Assembly (NCBI GenBank): GCA_028292485.1
Contig: JAQGMG010000013.1
Span: forward strand, 1-64,000
DNA: 64,000 nucleotides
Source: Rhodocyclales bacterium
GTDB taxonomy: Bacteria > Pseudomonadota > Gammaproteobacteria > Burkholderiales > Rhodocyclaceae
Reading direction: 5' to 3'
Below the pieces are notes generated by a model, which saw only the letters and a list, made by a program, of their open reading frames with translations, was not told the origin of the DNA and did not search any database. The stretch's first letter is position 1. Each line of letters opens with the position of its first letter. The translations under genes and the position numbers were made by a program. Of this stretch, positions 25,271 to 33,173 are shown in pieces.

Positions 25271-26484
25271 TTGTTCAAAAATATCTCAAGCAGATCATTC
25301 AGGAAACGTCGGCCCTGTTCGCTCGGGCGCAGTTGCGTCGCATCGATCTCCAGCAGGCCGCGCGATTGCGCGATACCCAGTTCGCGTTCGATGCTGCTCA
25401 GCGGCAGGCCAGTCGTCAGCTCCAGTTGCGTGCGTGGCACACCGTCGAGCAGGCGCAATGCATTCATCATGAATTCGAATGGCAGATCGGTAGCCGCAAC
25501 CAGATTCGCTTCCTGGATGAAATTGCCTTGGGCTGCGGCCTCCAGGTAGGCGTTAGGGTGTTTGTGTCGCATCTCGCGGCGTACGCCCTGGTGCGAAGTC
25601 AGCTTGCCATGCGCACCCGCACCTATGCCAATGTAATCACCAAAGCTCCAGTAGTTGAGGTTGTGACGACAGCGATGACCGGGTTTGGCGAAGGCCGAGG
25701 TTTCGTAGTGACGATAGCCTGCATCGGCAAGCCGCGCCTCGATCATGTCCTGCATGTCGGCTGAGGCATCTTCATCGGGCAGCTGTGGTGGCGTGCGATG
25801 AAACAGCGTGTTCGGTTCCAGCGTCAGGTGGTAACAGGACAGGTGCGGCGGCGCGTAGCCAAGAGCCTGTTCAAGATCGTGTGCCGCCTGTGCAAGACTT
25901 TGCTGCGGCAAGGCGTACATCAGATCAATGTTCCACGTGTCGAAGTTGCGCGCCGCAAGCTCGATGGCGGCGCGTGCCTCGCGGCTGTCATGAATGCGGC
26001 CCAATTGCGTGAGCTGGATATCGTCGAAGCTCTGAATGCCGAGCGATACGCGCGTTACGCCCGCACTGCGGAATTCAGCGAAGCGACCGGCCTCGACCGT
26101 ACCGGGATTGGCTTCGAGCGTGATCTCGGCTTCGGGGTCGAGCGGCAACAGGGTGCGCACGCCGGTCAGCAGGCGATCCAGTTCCTTCGGTGAGATCAGG
26201 CTTGGCGTGCCGCCGCCAATGAAGATGCTGATGATGCGTCGTCCCCATACCTGCGGCAGCACCGATTGCAGATCCTGCAGCAGCGCGTTGACATACGCCG
26301 TCTCCGGGATGCCGCTGTCGCGCACCGCGTGCGAATTGAAATCGCAGTACGGGCACTTCTTCACGCACCACGGAAAGTGGATGTAGAGCGCCAGGGGAGG
26401 CGGTGCTTTCAGGTTTGCGGCGGGGTTTTCAGGCAGGCTCGTGACAAGCGATTGTTGAAAAATGGGGATGACACGAGAACTCAT
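25267..26484 (-). CDS. hemW: HemW, radical SAM heme chaperone
   Basis: 405 residues. The radical SAM cluster motif is at Cys40, Cys44 and Cys47 (FPWCVKKCPYCDFNSH). IFIGGGTPSLI, TLEANPGTVE, VSLGIQSF and a HemN-like C-terminal domain follow. HemW binds heme and delivers it to respiratory enzymes; it is often mis-annotated as a coproporphyrinogen oxidase. Cytoplasmic or membrane-peripheral. Complete, upstream gene of a two-gene unit with the acetyltransferase. Confidence 0.92.
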   Translation of the reverse strand: MSSRVIPIFQQSLVTSLPENPAANLKAPPPLALYIHFPWCVKKCPYCDFNSHAVRDSGIPETAYVNALLQDLQSVLPQVWGRRIISIFIGGGTPSLISPKELDRLLTGVRTLLPLDPEAEITLEANPGTVEAGRFAEFRSAGVTRVSLGIQSFDDIQLTQLGRIHDSREARAAIELAARNFDTWNIDLMYALPQQSLAQAAHDLEQALGYAPPHLSCYHLTLEPNTLFHRTPPQLPDEDASADMQDMIEARLADAGYRHYETSAFAKPGHRCRHNLNYWSFGDYIGIGAGAHGKLTSHQGVRREMRHKHPNAYLEAAAQGNFIQEANLVAATDLPFEFMMNALRLLDGVPRTQLELTTGLPLSSIERELGIAQSRGLLEIDATQLRPSEQGRRFLNDLLEIFLNK

Positions 26485-26496
26485 GGAAAGGAAATC

Positions 26497-26574
26497 ATGA
26501 AAAGTACAGCGTCATCGGCGCGCGGGGAGAAGAGTGAAGGAAGTGCGAAGGTGTTTTTGTTCAGTGCGCTGTGA
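26497..26574 (+). CDS. Possible 25-residue peptide
   Basis: ATG at 26497 follows an AAAGGAA site by four bases and encodes MKSTASSARGEKSEGSAKVFLFSAL. Its last eight codons are the left arm of the 25-bp palindrome. It may be a real short peptide or a by-product of the inverted duplication; the evidence is only the start region. Confidence 0.22.
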   Translation: MKSTASSARGEKSEGSAKVFLFSAL

Positions 26575-26600
26575 TAGCGCACTGAACAAAAACACCTTCG
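26546..26600. repeat. Perfect 25-bp inverted repeat with a 5-base loop
   Basis: Bases 26546-26570 and 26576-26600 are exact reverse complements around GTGAT. The stem includes a T5/A5 segment and a GC-rich top (CAGTGCGCT). The T-run is on the 5' side and the A-run on the 3' side in either direction, opposite to an intrinsic terminator. The 3' ends of the small gene at 26561-26737 (minus) and of the short frame at 26497-26574 (plus) both lie inside it. Confidence 0.9.
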
Positions 26601-26737
26601 TCACGAAGTTTGCGGCGTAATGCGACGCGGCTATTCGCGCGTTGTTGCTTGACCGATTTGCCATGAGCCACGTTGCGCGTCGTGCGCAACAGTGCGAGGT
26701 GCACGAGGTTGCGTGGTTTGGGGACTTTTAATTTCAT
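26561..26737 (-). CDS. Small basic conserved hypothetical protein
   Basis: 58 residues. AAGGAG seven bases before the ATG at 26737 fixes the start. The sequence begins MKLKVPKPRNLVHLALLRTT and is rich in Arg and Lys, with a block RVALRRKLRDE. Short proteins beginning with MKLxVPKPRN are recalled from Burkholderiales and look like nucleic-acid-binding or ribosome-associated peptides, but none is characterised to my knowledge. The last 13 residues (EGVFVQCAITAH end) are encoded by the palindrome and may be a late addition. Confidence 0.65.
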   Translation of the reverse strand: MKLKVPKPRNLVHLALLRTTRNVAHGKSVKQQRANSRVALRRKLRDEGVFVQCAITAH

Positions 26738-26779
26738 TGCTTTCTCCTTTTGTAAAACATGCTTCGGTAAATCATTCAC

Positions 26780-26931
26780 GTCATTCCCGCGAAAGCGGGA
26801 ATCCACTTCTACGTGAGGTATGTACTGCGAGGTGGATTCCCGCTATTTCCCTCTCCCCCAACCCCTCTCCCACAAGCGGGCGAGGGGAGCGTCGTGCAGC
26901 TTCGCTGATCGTAAAGATGGCGGGAATGACC
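26780..26931. repeat. Paired ATTCCC-N8-GGGAAT repeat, right half interrupted by another repeat
   Basis: Left core at 26783-26802 is intact (ATTCCCGCGAAAGCGGGAAT). The right, inverted half starts at 26832 (GTGGATTCCCGCT) and resumes at 26921 (CGGGAATGAC); the 76 bases between carry a CCCTCTCCC...GAGGGGAG palindrome of a different repeat family. The same pair occurs uninterrupted at 28644-28721 and 36027-36112. Confidence 0.7.
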
Positions 26932-26940
26932 GCGCGCCGA

Positions 26941-27159
26941 CTACTTCGTCGCCGCTTCCATCGCCTGCCGTTGCTGCTCGGCTTGCTGTTGCGCCTGATC
27001 GAGTTGCTGCAGTATCTGCGCTTTCTGTTGTTGCGCTTCCTCCACCTGCTTGGCCTGCAGTTTCGCAACGGTGGCTGCTGTGGTAACGGTTTCGACGCCG
27101 CAGGCCGATAGCAGCAGGGCCATTGCGACAAACGCGACACGCTGATTGATGCGATTCAT
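26941..27159 (-). CDS. Small lipoprotein with Gln-rich coiled coil
   Basis: 72 residues from ATG 27159, with AAGGAG eight bases upstream. Lipobox LLLSAC gives the lipidated cysteine near residue 20. The mature part is a continuous helix of Gln, Glu, Ala and Lys (KQVEEAQQQKAQILQQLDQAQQQAEQQ), probably a coiled coil tethered to the envelope. No known function; divergent from rdgC. Confidence 0.7.
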   Translation of the reverse strand: MNRINQRVAFVAMALLLSACGVETVTTAATVAKLQAKQVEEAQQQKAQILQQLDQAQQQAEQQRQAMEAATK

Positions 27160-27215
27160 GATGAACTCCTTCTTGCGGGATTCATGAGACGGTATCATCC
27201 GACAATTTTGACGCC

Positions 27216-28118
27216 ATGTGGTTTCGTAATCTACAACTTTACCGTCTGCCCCAACACTGGGACATGACCATCGCGCGTCTGGACGAGCAACTCGGTCGTC
27301 TGCGCTTTCGCCCCTGCGGTAGTCAGGATCTTTCAACCTCTGGCTGGATCGCGCGTCTGCCCGAAGGCCCTCTTGTTCACAGTGTAGGCGGCCAATGGTT
27401 GATTGCCTTGGGCATCGAAAAGCGGCTATTGCCGTCTTCCGTCGTCAAGGAGGTGGCAGCCGAGCGCGCCGAAGAAATCGAGCAGCAGCAGGGCTACAAG
27501 CCTGGCCGCAAGCAGATCAAGGAGATCCGCGAGGCGGTTACACAAGAGCTGCTGCCGCGCGCTTTTACCAGCCGCCGCCGTGTATTCGCCTGGATCGACC
27601 CTGAAGCCGGCTGGCTGGTGGTCGATGCGTCGAGCCGCAAAGCTGCCGATGGCGTGGTGGAGGCCCTGCACAAGGCGCTCGACGAGCTGCCACTCAAGCT
27701 GCTCAACACGCGACGCAGCCCTGCCGCGGCGATGACGGAGTGGCTTGTTGCCAACGAGGCACCGGTCGGCTTCACTATTGATCAGGATTGTGAGCTGCGC
27801 TCCATCACCGAAGAGAAGAGTGCCGTGCGTTACGTGCGCCATGCGCTCGACGGCAAGGAAGTGCAGGATCATATCGTTGGCGGCAAACAGGCCTCGAAAC
27901 TTGCGCTGACCTTCGATGACCGCCTCAGCATCATCCTCAACGACAAGCTCGAGCTCAAGCGCCTGCAGTTCCTCGACATCGTCAAGGAGGCCGCAGGTGG
28001 TGACGGCAAGGACGCCGAAGAGCAGTTCGACAGCGATTTCGCGCTCATGACAGCGGAATTACGGCGCTTCATTCCAGCGATGATCGAAGCGCTGGGTGGT
28101 GAAGAGCCGACGATCTAG
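27216..28118 (+). CDS. rdgC: RdgC, recombination-associated nucleoid protein
   Basis: 300 residues, family length. MWFRNLQLYRL and the repeated RdgC blocks (WIARLPEGPLVHSVGGQWLIALG; EAVTQELLPRAFTSRRRVFAWID; NEAPVGFTIDQDCELRS) are all present. RdgC forms a ring-shaped dimer around DNA and modulates RecA activity. Cytoplasmic. The next gene starts immediately after its stop, suggesting an operon. Confidence 0.94.
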   Translation: MWFRNLQLYRLPQHWDMTIARLDEQLGRLRFRPCGSQDLSTSGWIARLPEGPLVHSVGGQWLIALGIEKRLLPSSVVKEVAAERAEEIEQQQGYKPGRKQIKEIREAVTQELLPRAFTSRRRVFAWIDPEAGWLVVDASSRKAADGVVEALHKALDELPLKLLNTRRSPAAAMTEWLVANEAPVGFTIDQDCELRSITEEKSAVRYVRHALDGKEVQDHIVGGKQASKLALTFDDRLSIILNDKLELKRLQFLDIVKEAAGGDGKDAEEQFDSDFALMTAELRRFIPAMIEALGGEEPTI

Positions 28119-28631
28119 ATGGCGGCGATGAAAGTCTATATTGCCGGGCCCGATGTATTCCGTCCCGATGCGCCGGCCTGGGCCGAGAGCGTGCGTGCGC
28201 GTTGCGCCGAGCTCGGCCTGAGCGCGCTCATTCCGCTTGATGGCGATGCCAGCACGCCGCTTGGTATTTATGCCAACAACATCGACATGATTCGCATTGC
28301 CGACGTGGTGATTGCCAATCTCAATCCTTTTCGCGGTGTCGAACCGGATTCGGGAACCTGTTTCGAGGTCGGCTTTGCGCTCGCCCTGGGGAAAAAGGTC
28401 GTGGGCTACGTCCGCTCACCGGAAATGCTGCGCGACCGCGTTGCGCGTCTGCAGGGTCGACCACTGGACGTAGACGGGGCATTCGAGCTCGATGCGGATG
28501 GCTTGCGTGTGGAGAACTTCGGCTTGCCGCTCAACCTGATGCTGGCTGTGCCGGTGGAGCTGGTTGCGGGCCTGGAGCAGGCCTTGCAGGCAATCGTGTC
28601 GCAAAACAGAACAGGGTTAGTGGGCTCCTGA
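28119..28631 (+). CDS. Nucleoside 2-deoxyribosyltransferase-like protein
   Basis: 170 residues, ATG directly after the rdgC stop; a second ATG three codons in is possible. It begins MKVYIAGPDVF, the N-terminal motif of the family, with an ANNIDMIRIADVVIANLNPFRG block, the PDSGTCFEVGFALALGKKV block holding the catalytic Glu and VGYVRS. Enzymes of this type exchange or hydrolyse deoxynucleosides; a 5'-monophosphate hydrolase activity is equally possible. Confidence 0.85.
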   Translation: MAAMKVYIAGPDVFRPDAPAWAESVRARCAELGLSALIPLDGDASTPLGIYANNIDMIRIADVVIANLNPFRGVEPDSGTCFEVGFALALGKKVVGYVRSPEMLRDRVARLQGRPLDVDGAFELDADGLRVENFGLPLNLMLAVPVELVAGLEQALQAIVSQNRTGLVGS

Positions 28632-28643
28632 ACTTTTAAATCC

Positions 28644-28721
28644 GTCATTCCCGCGAAAGCGGAAATCCACTTGGTGCACAGGATCACATAGAAGTGGATT
28701 CCCGCTTTCGCGGGAATGACG
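28644..28721. repeat. Paired inverted ATTCCC-N8-GGGAAT (dRS3-like) element
   Basis: Cores at 28647-28666 (one mismatch, GGAAAT) and 28698-28717, facing each other with a 31-base centre. The right end touches the stop codon of the antiporter gene. It resembles neisserial dRS3/NIME-type repeats and can fold into a long hairpin between two convergent genes. Confidence 0.7.
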
Positions 28722-30062
28722 TTACGCAGCGTCGCGCACGACGGGATCATCCTCAGCGTGCTTGTAACGCTCGCCGAGCTTGGGCAACCAGCGTTTGAGG
28801 CCCGGCGTGGTCATGATGTTGGACACGAGCGCCATCAACACCAGCATGGTGAACAGCTTCTGCGAGATGAAGCCCATGTCGAGGCCGATGTTCAGCACGA
28901 TGAGTTCCATCAGGCCGCGTGTGTTCATGAGCAGGCCGAGAATCTTGGCGCTGACGTGATCGCTGCCTGCCATGCGCGCGGCGATATAGCCGCCACCGAA
29001 CTTGCCGATTGTCGCTACGCCGATGAGCAGCACGCACCAGCCCCAGTCGGCAGCGCCGGCAAGTGAGCCGACATTGGTGCGCAGCCCGGTGAACGTGAAG
29101 AATACCGGCAGCAATAGCACTTGCACGAAGCGGCCAACCTTGTCCGCCCATTGCTCCGCGAACTGGCGCTCGTCATGCACCAGCAGCCCGAGCATGAAGC
29201 CGCCGAAAATAGCGAAAATGCCAATCGAATAGGTGGTCAATGCCGAGACGAAGAGCAATACCAGCATGGAGGCCAACAGGTTGCTGGAGAGCCCAGGGTC
29301 GCGACGCGCTTCGCTGCGCACGAGACGCTTCAATAGCGGGCGCAGCAGATACCAGCACGCGACGCCATAGAATGCCAATGCGAGCAGCCTGAGCGAAAAA
29401 TTACCGAAGGAAAAACTCGAAATGGCCAAGGCGGACACGACCATCAGGATCAGCCAGCCGACGACATCATTCACGGCCGCTGCGCTGATCGCCACAACAC
29501 CGATCGGTGCGCGCGTCAGCCGGAACTCCATGAGGATGCGGCCGAGCGTCGGCAAGGCGGTGATCGAGAAGGCCGTGGCGACGAACAGGGCGCAGCCGAT
29601 CTGATCCACGCCGGGTGCGAGAATGGGCGCCGCGTAATAGCCGAACAGAAGGCCTAGCGAGAAAGGCACGACAATGCCGAAAATGGAAACCAGCGTTGTG
29701 GCGCGTTTGTGATGGCTATGGACAAGCAGCGAAAAATCGAACTCCATGCCGATCTCGAACATCAGCAGGATCAGGCCGATCTGGCTCAGGATGACCATCG
29801 GAGCCGTCGGGATGTCGGTGAACACGGCACGAAACAGATCGGGGGCGACAGCGCCGAACAAGGTCGGGCCGAGGAGGATGCCCACCAGCATTTCACCGAC
29901 CACGCGCGCCTGATTGCAGCGCGCGGCCAGTTCACCGCCGATGCGGCCTGCGGCCACGATGATGGCGAGCTGGATGAGAATTCCCGAAAGCAGGTGTTCG
30001 GCCTGGTGGACCGAGGATTGCGCGGCGTGGGCGATTGTGGACATTGGCGGCGTGGCTTCCAT
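28722..30062 (-). CDS. Kef-type monovalent cation:proton antiporter
   Basis: 446 residues from ATG 30062; an ATG six codons later (30044) is as likely and neither has a clear ribosome site. Twelve or thirteen membrane helices with the CPA2 pattern: GEMLVGILLGPTLFG, LILLMFEIGMEFD, LFVATAFSITALPTLGRIL, and a late GGFMLGLLVHD. There is no C-terminal RCK/TrkA-N domain, unlike KefB/KefC. Exchanges K+ or Na+ for H+ across the inner membrane. Divergent from the pigment operon start. Confidence 0.85.
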   Translation of the reverse strand: MEATPPMSTIAHAAQSSVHQAEHLLSGILIQLAIIVAAGRIGGELAARCNQARVVGEMLVGILLGPTLFGAVAPDLFRAVFTDIPTAPMVILSQIGLILLMFEIGMEFDFSLLVHSHHKRATTLVSIFGIVVPFSLGLLFGYYAAPILAPGVDQIGCALFVATAFSITALPTLGRILMEFRLTRAPIGVVAISAAAVNDVVGWLILMVVSALAISSFSFGNFSLRLLALAFYGVACWYLLRPLLKRLVRSEARRDPGLSSNLLASMLVLLFVSALTTYSIGIFAIFGGFMLGLLVHDERQFAEQWADKVGRFVQVLLLPVFFTFTGLRTNVGSLAGAADWGWCVLLIGVATIGKFGGGYIAARMAGSDHVSAKILGLLMNTRGLMELIVLNIGLDMGFISQKLFTMLVLMALVSNIMTTPGLKRWLPKLGERYKHAEDDPVVRDAA

Positions 30063-30159
30063 CAAGGGCCTGGCGCGGCCTGCTGAGTGCTCATGAAAGG
30101 TGTGACATGTTATCTTTGGCGGATTATACGGATATCGTTTCCAGACCCTGGGGGGAATT

Positions 30160-31605
30160 GTGAATAGCGTGGTGATGGAAAAAATGGCAGTGGATTCAAC
30201 GGGGCAGGCAAGCGAAGAAGGGGCTGCGCAATCCATGGCGCAGGGCATGAGCAGAAGACAATTCAGCAGCATGTCGCCAGACGTTCTCGTCATTGGCGGC
30301 GGCCCGGCAGGCTCTGCCGTGTCGGCATTGCTGGCTGATCGCGGTCATGACGTTGTCTTGCTGGAAAAGGCGCACCACCCTCGTTTCCACATTGGCGAAT
30401 CCCTGCTGCCGATGAACATGCCGCTATTCGACCGCCTCGGCGTGCGCAAGGAAGTGGAGAAAATCGGCATCACCAAGTACGGCGCCGAGTTCGTCTCGCC
30501 ATGGCACGACCACACCAGCGACTTCTTTTTTGCCGAAGCGATGGACAAGGCTTTTCCGTATGCCGTGCATGTGCGCCGCTCGGAATTCGACGAAATGCTG
30601 TTTCGCCACGCTGCCAGGCGCGGCGCCCGGACATTGGAAGGCCATCGTGCTACCCACGTGGATATGGACGCAGGCAAGGGCGTCGATGACCGCGCCCTGG
30701 TCAAGGTAAAGGCTGACGATGGCACCGAAACCGAATGGCGCCCGCGCTTCGTGATTGACGCGAGCGGCCGCGACACGCTGCTCTCCAATCAATTCGGCAT
30801 CAAGTCACGCAATCCCAAACACAGCAGTGCGGCCTTGTTCGGCCACTTCACCGGCGCCAGGCGCGGTGCGGGGCGACGCGAGGGCAATATCACGCTGTTC
30901 TGGTTCGATCATGGCTGGTTCTGGTTCATCCCGTTGCTCGACGGTACGACCAGCGTCGGCGCTGTTGCGTCTCCAGCCTACTTCAAGAGCCGCAAGACTG
31001 ACCCGTCGACGTTCCTGATGGAGACCATCGCGCTGGCACCCAAGCTGGCCGAGCGGCTCAAGGATGCAACGATGGTCGAGCCGGCAACCGCTACCGGAAA
31101 CTACGCCTACAACTCCAGGCTGTGTCGTGGCGACCGCTTTGCCATGATCGGCGACGCTTACGCTTTCGTCGATCCGATGTTCTCCTCAGGCGTTTATCTG
31201 GCGATGCATAGCGCCTTCGAGAGCTCGGCGGCAGTTGATCACTGGCTGCGCGGCGACAAGAAAATGGCGGAACAGGCTTTCCGTCGTTTTGAGCGCACCA
31301 TGGTTCACGGCCCGAAAATGTTCTCGTGGTTCATCTATCGCATCACGTCGCCAGCGATCCGCAAGATCTTCATGCAGCCGCGCAATGTGTGGCGCATGCA
31401 GGAGGCAATGCTGTCGATTCTCGCCGGAGATATTTTCCGCAACACGCCAGTCGGCCCGCGCCTGATCGGCTTCAAATTCATCTATTACTGTTCCTGCCTG
31501 AGCATCTGGCCACAAGCCTTCAAGACATGGTTGTGGCGTCGCCGCAATCACAAGGTCTCCCTTGCTGCCGTTGAAGCGAGCGCAGAGGTCAGCACGCCAG
31601 GCTGA
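30160..31605 (+). CDS. FAD-dependent halogenase-like oxidoreductase
   Basis: 481 residues from GTG 30160 (GGGGGA five bases upstream); an ATG at 30175 is an alternative. FAD-binding GGGPAG is at residues 46-51. Both halogenase hallmarks are visible: a lysine in ITKYGAEF (Lys106), in the place of the catalytic lysine, and a WFWFIP block at 253-258 matching WxWxIP. FAD contact GDAYAFVDPMFSSG follows. In Xanthomonas, xanthomonadins are brominated aryl polyenes and their cluster includes a halogenase, so a halogenating role is plausible. Simple hydroxylation or desaturation remains possible. First gene of the plus-strand operon. Confidence 0.8.
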   Translation: MNSVVMEKMAVDSTGQASEEGAAQSMAQGMSRRQFSSMSPDVLVIGGGPAGSAVSALLADRGHDVVLLEKAHHPRFHIGESLLPMNMPLFDRLGVRKEVEKIGITKYGAEFVSPWHDHTSDFFFAEAMDKAFPYAVHVRRSEFDEMLFRHAARRGARTLEGHRATHVDMDAGKGVDDRALVKVKADDGTETEWRPRFVIDASGRDTLLSNQFGIKSRNPKHSSAALFGHFTGARRGAGRREGNITLFWFDHGWFWFIPLLDGTTSVGAVASPAYFKSRKTDPSTFLMETIALAPKLAERLKDATMVEPATATGNYAYNSRLCRGDRFAMIGDAYAFVDPMFSSGVYLAMHSAFESSAAVDHWLRGDKKMAEQAFRRFERTMVHGPKMFSWFIYRITSPAIRKIFMQPRNVWRMQEAMLSILAGDIFRNTPVGPRLIGFKFIYYCSCLSIWPQAFKTWLWRRRNHKVSLAAVEASAEVSTPG

Positions 31606-31669
31606 TGCACGCTGCCTGGCGTAACGTACGAATCGGATAAAATCACTTCTTTCGCGCAAGGGCCTTGCC

Positions 31670-31912
31670 ATGGATACGCTCGAACAAGTCAGGGAATACA
31701 TTTCCAAGAAAGTCGGCACGCCTGCCGAGAACATTACGCCTGAGGCAACGCTGGAATCCATCGGCGTGGATTCGCTGATGTTGCTCGACCTCATGTTCGA
31801 TTTTGAAGATCAGCTCAAGATCAAGCTTCCTAATGATTTGCCGCGTCCTGAAACAGTGGCTGAATTGATTAGCGTTTTTGACTCCTATCTCACACCCAAA
31901 GCAGATGCATGA
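31670..31912 (+). CDS. Acyl carrier protein (ACP1)
   Basis: 80 residues, acidic, with IGVDSLMLLDLMFDFED; the Ser of DSL is the phosphopantetheine site near residue 36. Carries the growing polyene or the aromatic starter. Overlaps the downstream ketosynthase by eight bases. It differs clearly from the second ACP at 46655, so the two operons probably have dedicated carriers. Confidence 0.87.
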   Translation: MDTLEQVREYISKKVGTPAENITPEATLESIGVDSLMLLDLMFDFEDQLKIKLPNDLPRPETVAELISVFDSYLTPKADA

Positions 31913-33173
31913 TGTAGCGCCCCTGACCGCCCCTTGCCGTGTCGCAGTGACCGGCCTGGGCGTCACAGTACCGGCAGTAGATAGCGCACATGAGTTTTTC
32001 AACCGCCTGCTTGGTGGTGAATCGTTCATACGCCTGTTCCGGCATCCCCAGTCGAGCTCGCCGCTCGAAATTCCCGCGATCCATTGTGCAGACTTCGATT
32101 CGCTGGCCGCTGTCGGGCGGGTACAGACGGCGACCATGGATCGCTACAGCCAGCTTGGCGCCGCCGCCGCCTACCGCGCCTGGGCCGATGCCGGCCTTGA
32201 TGCCGAAGGCATGAAGGGTGACGCGCGTTGCGGTGTCTCGTGGGGTACGGGTGTCGGCGGCACGATGACGTTCGAGCAGGGTTATCGCGACATCATGATT
32301 ACCGGGCGCGATCGCGTGCCGCCGCTCTCTGTCGTGCTGGCGATGAACAACGCCTGTGCCTCGCAGATCGCTATCCGCCTCGGCCTGGGCAGTGCCTGTA
32401 CGACTTTTTCAGTTGCCTGTGCATCGTCGGCGGTGGCTGTTGGCGAAGCGTTTCAGCGTATCCGTCTGGGGCAGGACAAGCTTGTCGTCGCGGGCGGCTC
32501 CGAAGCGCCTTTGTCCGAAGCGGTGATCCGCGCCTGGGATGCCATGCGCGTATTGGCGCCTGGCAATGAAGAAACCGCTTACGCCGCATGCCGGCCGTTT
32601 CATCCCAAGCGTGCCGGCTTGGTGCTGGGCGAGGGCGGTGCGGCGCTGGTGCTCGAAGAGTGGTCGCATGCCGTCGCACGCGGCGCGAAGATTTACGCCG
32701 AGGTCGTGGGCTATGGAGCCAGCTGTGACCATACGCATCTGGTCAAACCCGACGCACGCGGACAGGTGCGTGCCATCGAAGCAGCGCTGCAACAAGGCGG
32801 CCTGGACCCCGCCGATATCGGTTATGTCAATGCGCACGGCACTGCCACGCGCGAAGGCGATCCGGCAGAAATCGCTGCGCTGCGCGAAGTGTTTGGCGCG
32901 CATGCAGCGCAGCTGCCGGTGAGTGCTACCAAATCGGCACACGGCCATCTGCTCGGCGCTACCGGCGCCATCGAGGCGCTGATCACCGTGCTTGCATTGC
33001 ATCAGCAGGCGATTCCACATACCCAGCAACTGGAAGTTCCCGCCGACGATTGTCTCGGCGTGCGGCATGTCATGGGCGAGGCCTTGCATACGACGTCCAT
33101 GCGTTCTGCATTGTCCAATTCGTTCGCTTTCGGCGGCAGCAACGCTGTGCTGGCTTTCCGGCAGGCAGCATGA
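31905..33173 (+). CDS. Beta-ketoacyl-ACP synthase (KS1)
   Basis: 422 residues from ATG 31905. The thiolase fold has the complete triad: Cys172 in SVACASSAVA, His in NAHGTATREGD and His in SAHGHLLGATGAIEA. FabF/KAS-II class. It performs decarboxylative condensation with malonyl-ACP in polyene extension. Translationally coupled to the ACP upstream and the chorismatase downstream (ATGATGA at 33170). Confidence 0.9.
   Translation: MHDVAPLTAPCRVAVTGLGVTVPAVDSAHEFFNRLLGGESFIRLFRHPQSSSPLEIPAIHCADFDSLAAVGRVQTATMDRYSQLGAAAAYRAWADAGLDAEGMKGDARCGVSWGTGVGGTMTFEQGYRDIMITGRDRVPPLSVVLAMNNACASQIAIRLGLGSACTTFSVACASSAVAVGEAFQRIRLGQDKLVVAGGSEAPLSEAVIRAWDAMRVLAPGNEETAYAACRPFHPKRAGLVLGEGGAALVLEEWSHAVARGAKIYAEVVGYGASCDHTHLVKPDARGQVRAIEAALQQGGLDPADIGYVNAHGTATREGDPAEIAALREVFGAHAAQLPVSATKSAHGHLLGATGAIEALITVLALHQQAIPHTQQLEVPADDCLGVRHVMGEALHTTSMRSALSNSFAFGGSNAVLAFRQAA

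Noticed and set aside
25267-26484. Anaerobic coproporphyrinogen III oxidase (HemN)
   Set aside because: Length near 400, the CVKKCPYC spacing and lack of the HemN N-terminal extension indicate HemW.
26546-26600. Intrinsic terminator at the 25-bp palindrome
   Set aside because: The T-run is 5' of the stem and the A-run 3' in both directions, the reverse of a terminator.
26780-26931. CRISPR array from repeated ATTCCC cores
   Set aside because: Only inverted pairs with unequal centres; no regular direct repeats, spacers or cas genes.
30160-31605. Geranylgeranyl reductase-type flavoprotein
   Set aside because: The GxGxxG start is shared, but the Lys106 segment and WFWFIP block fit the halogenase branch better, as does the pigment context.
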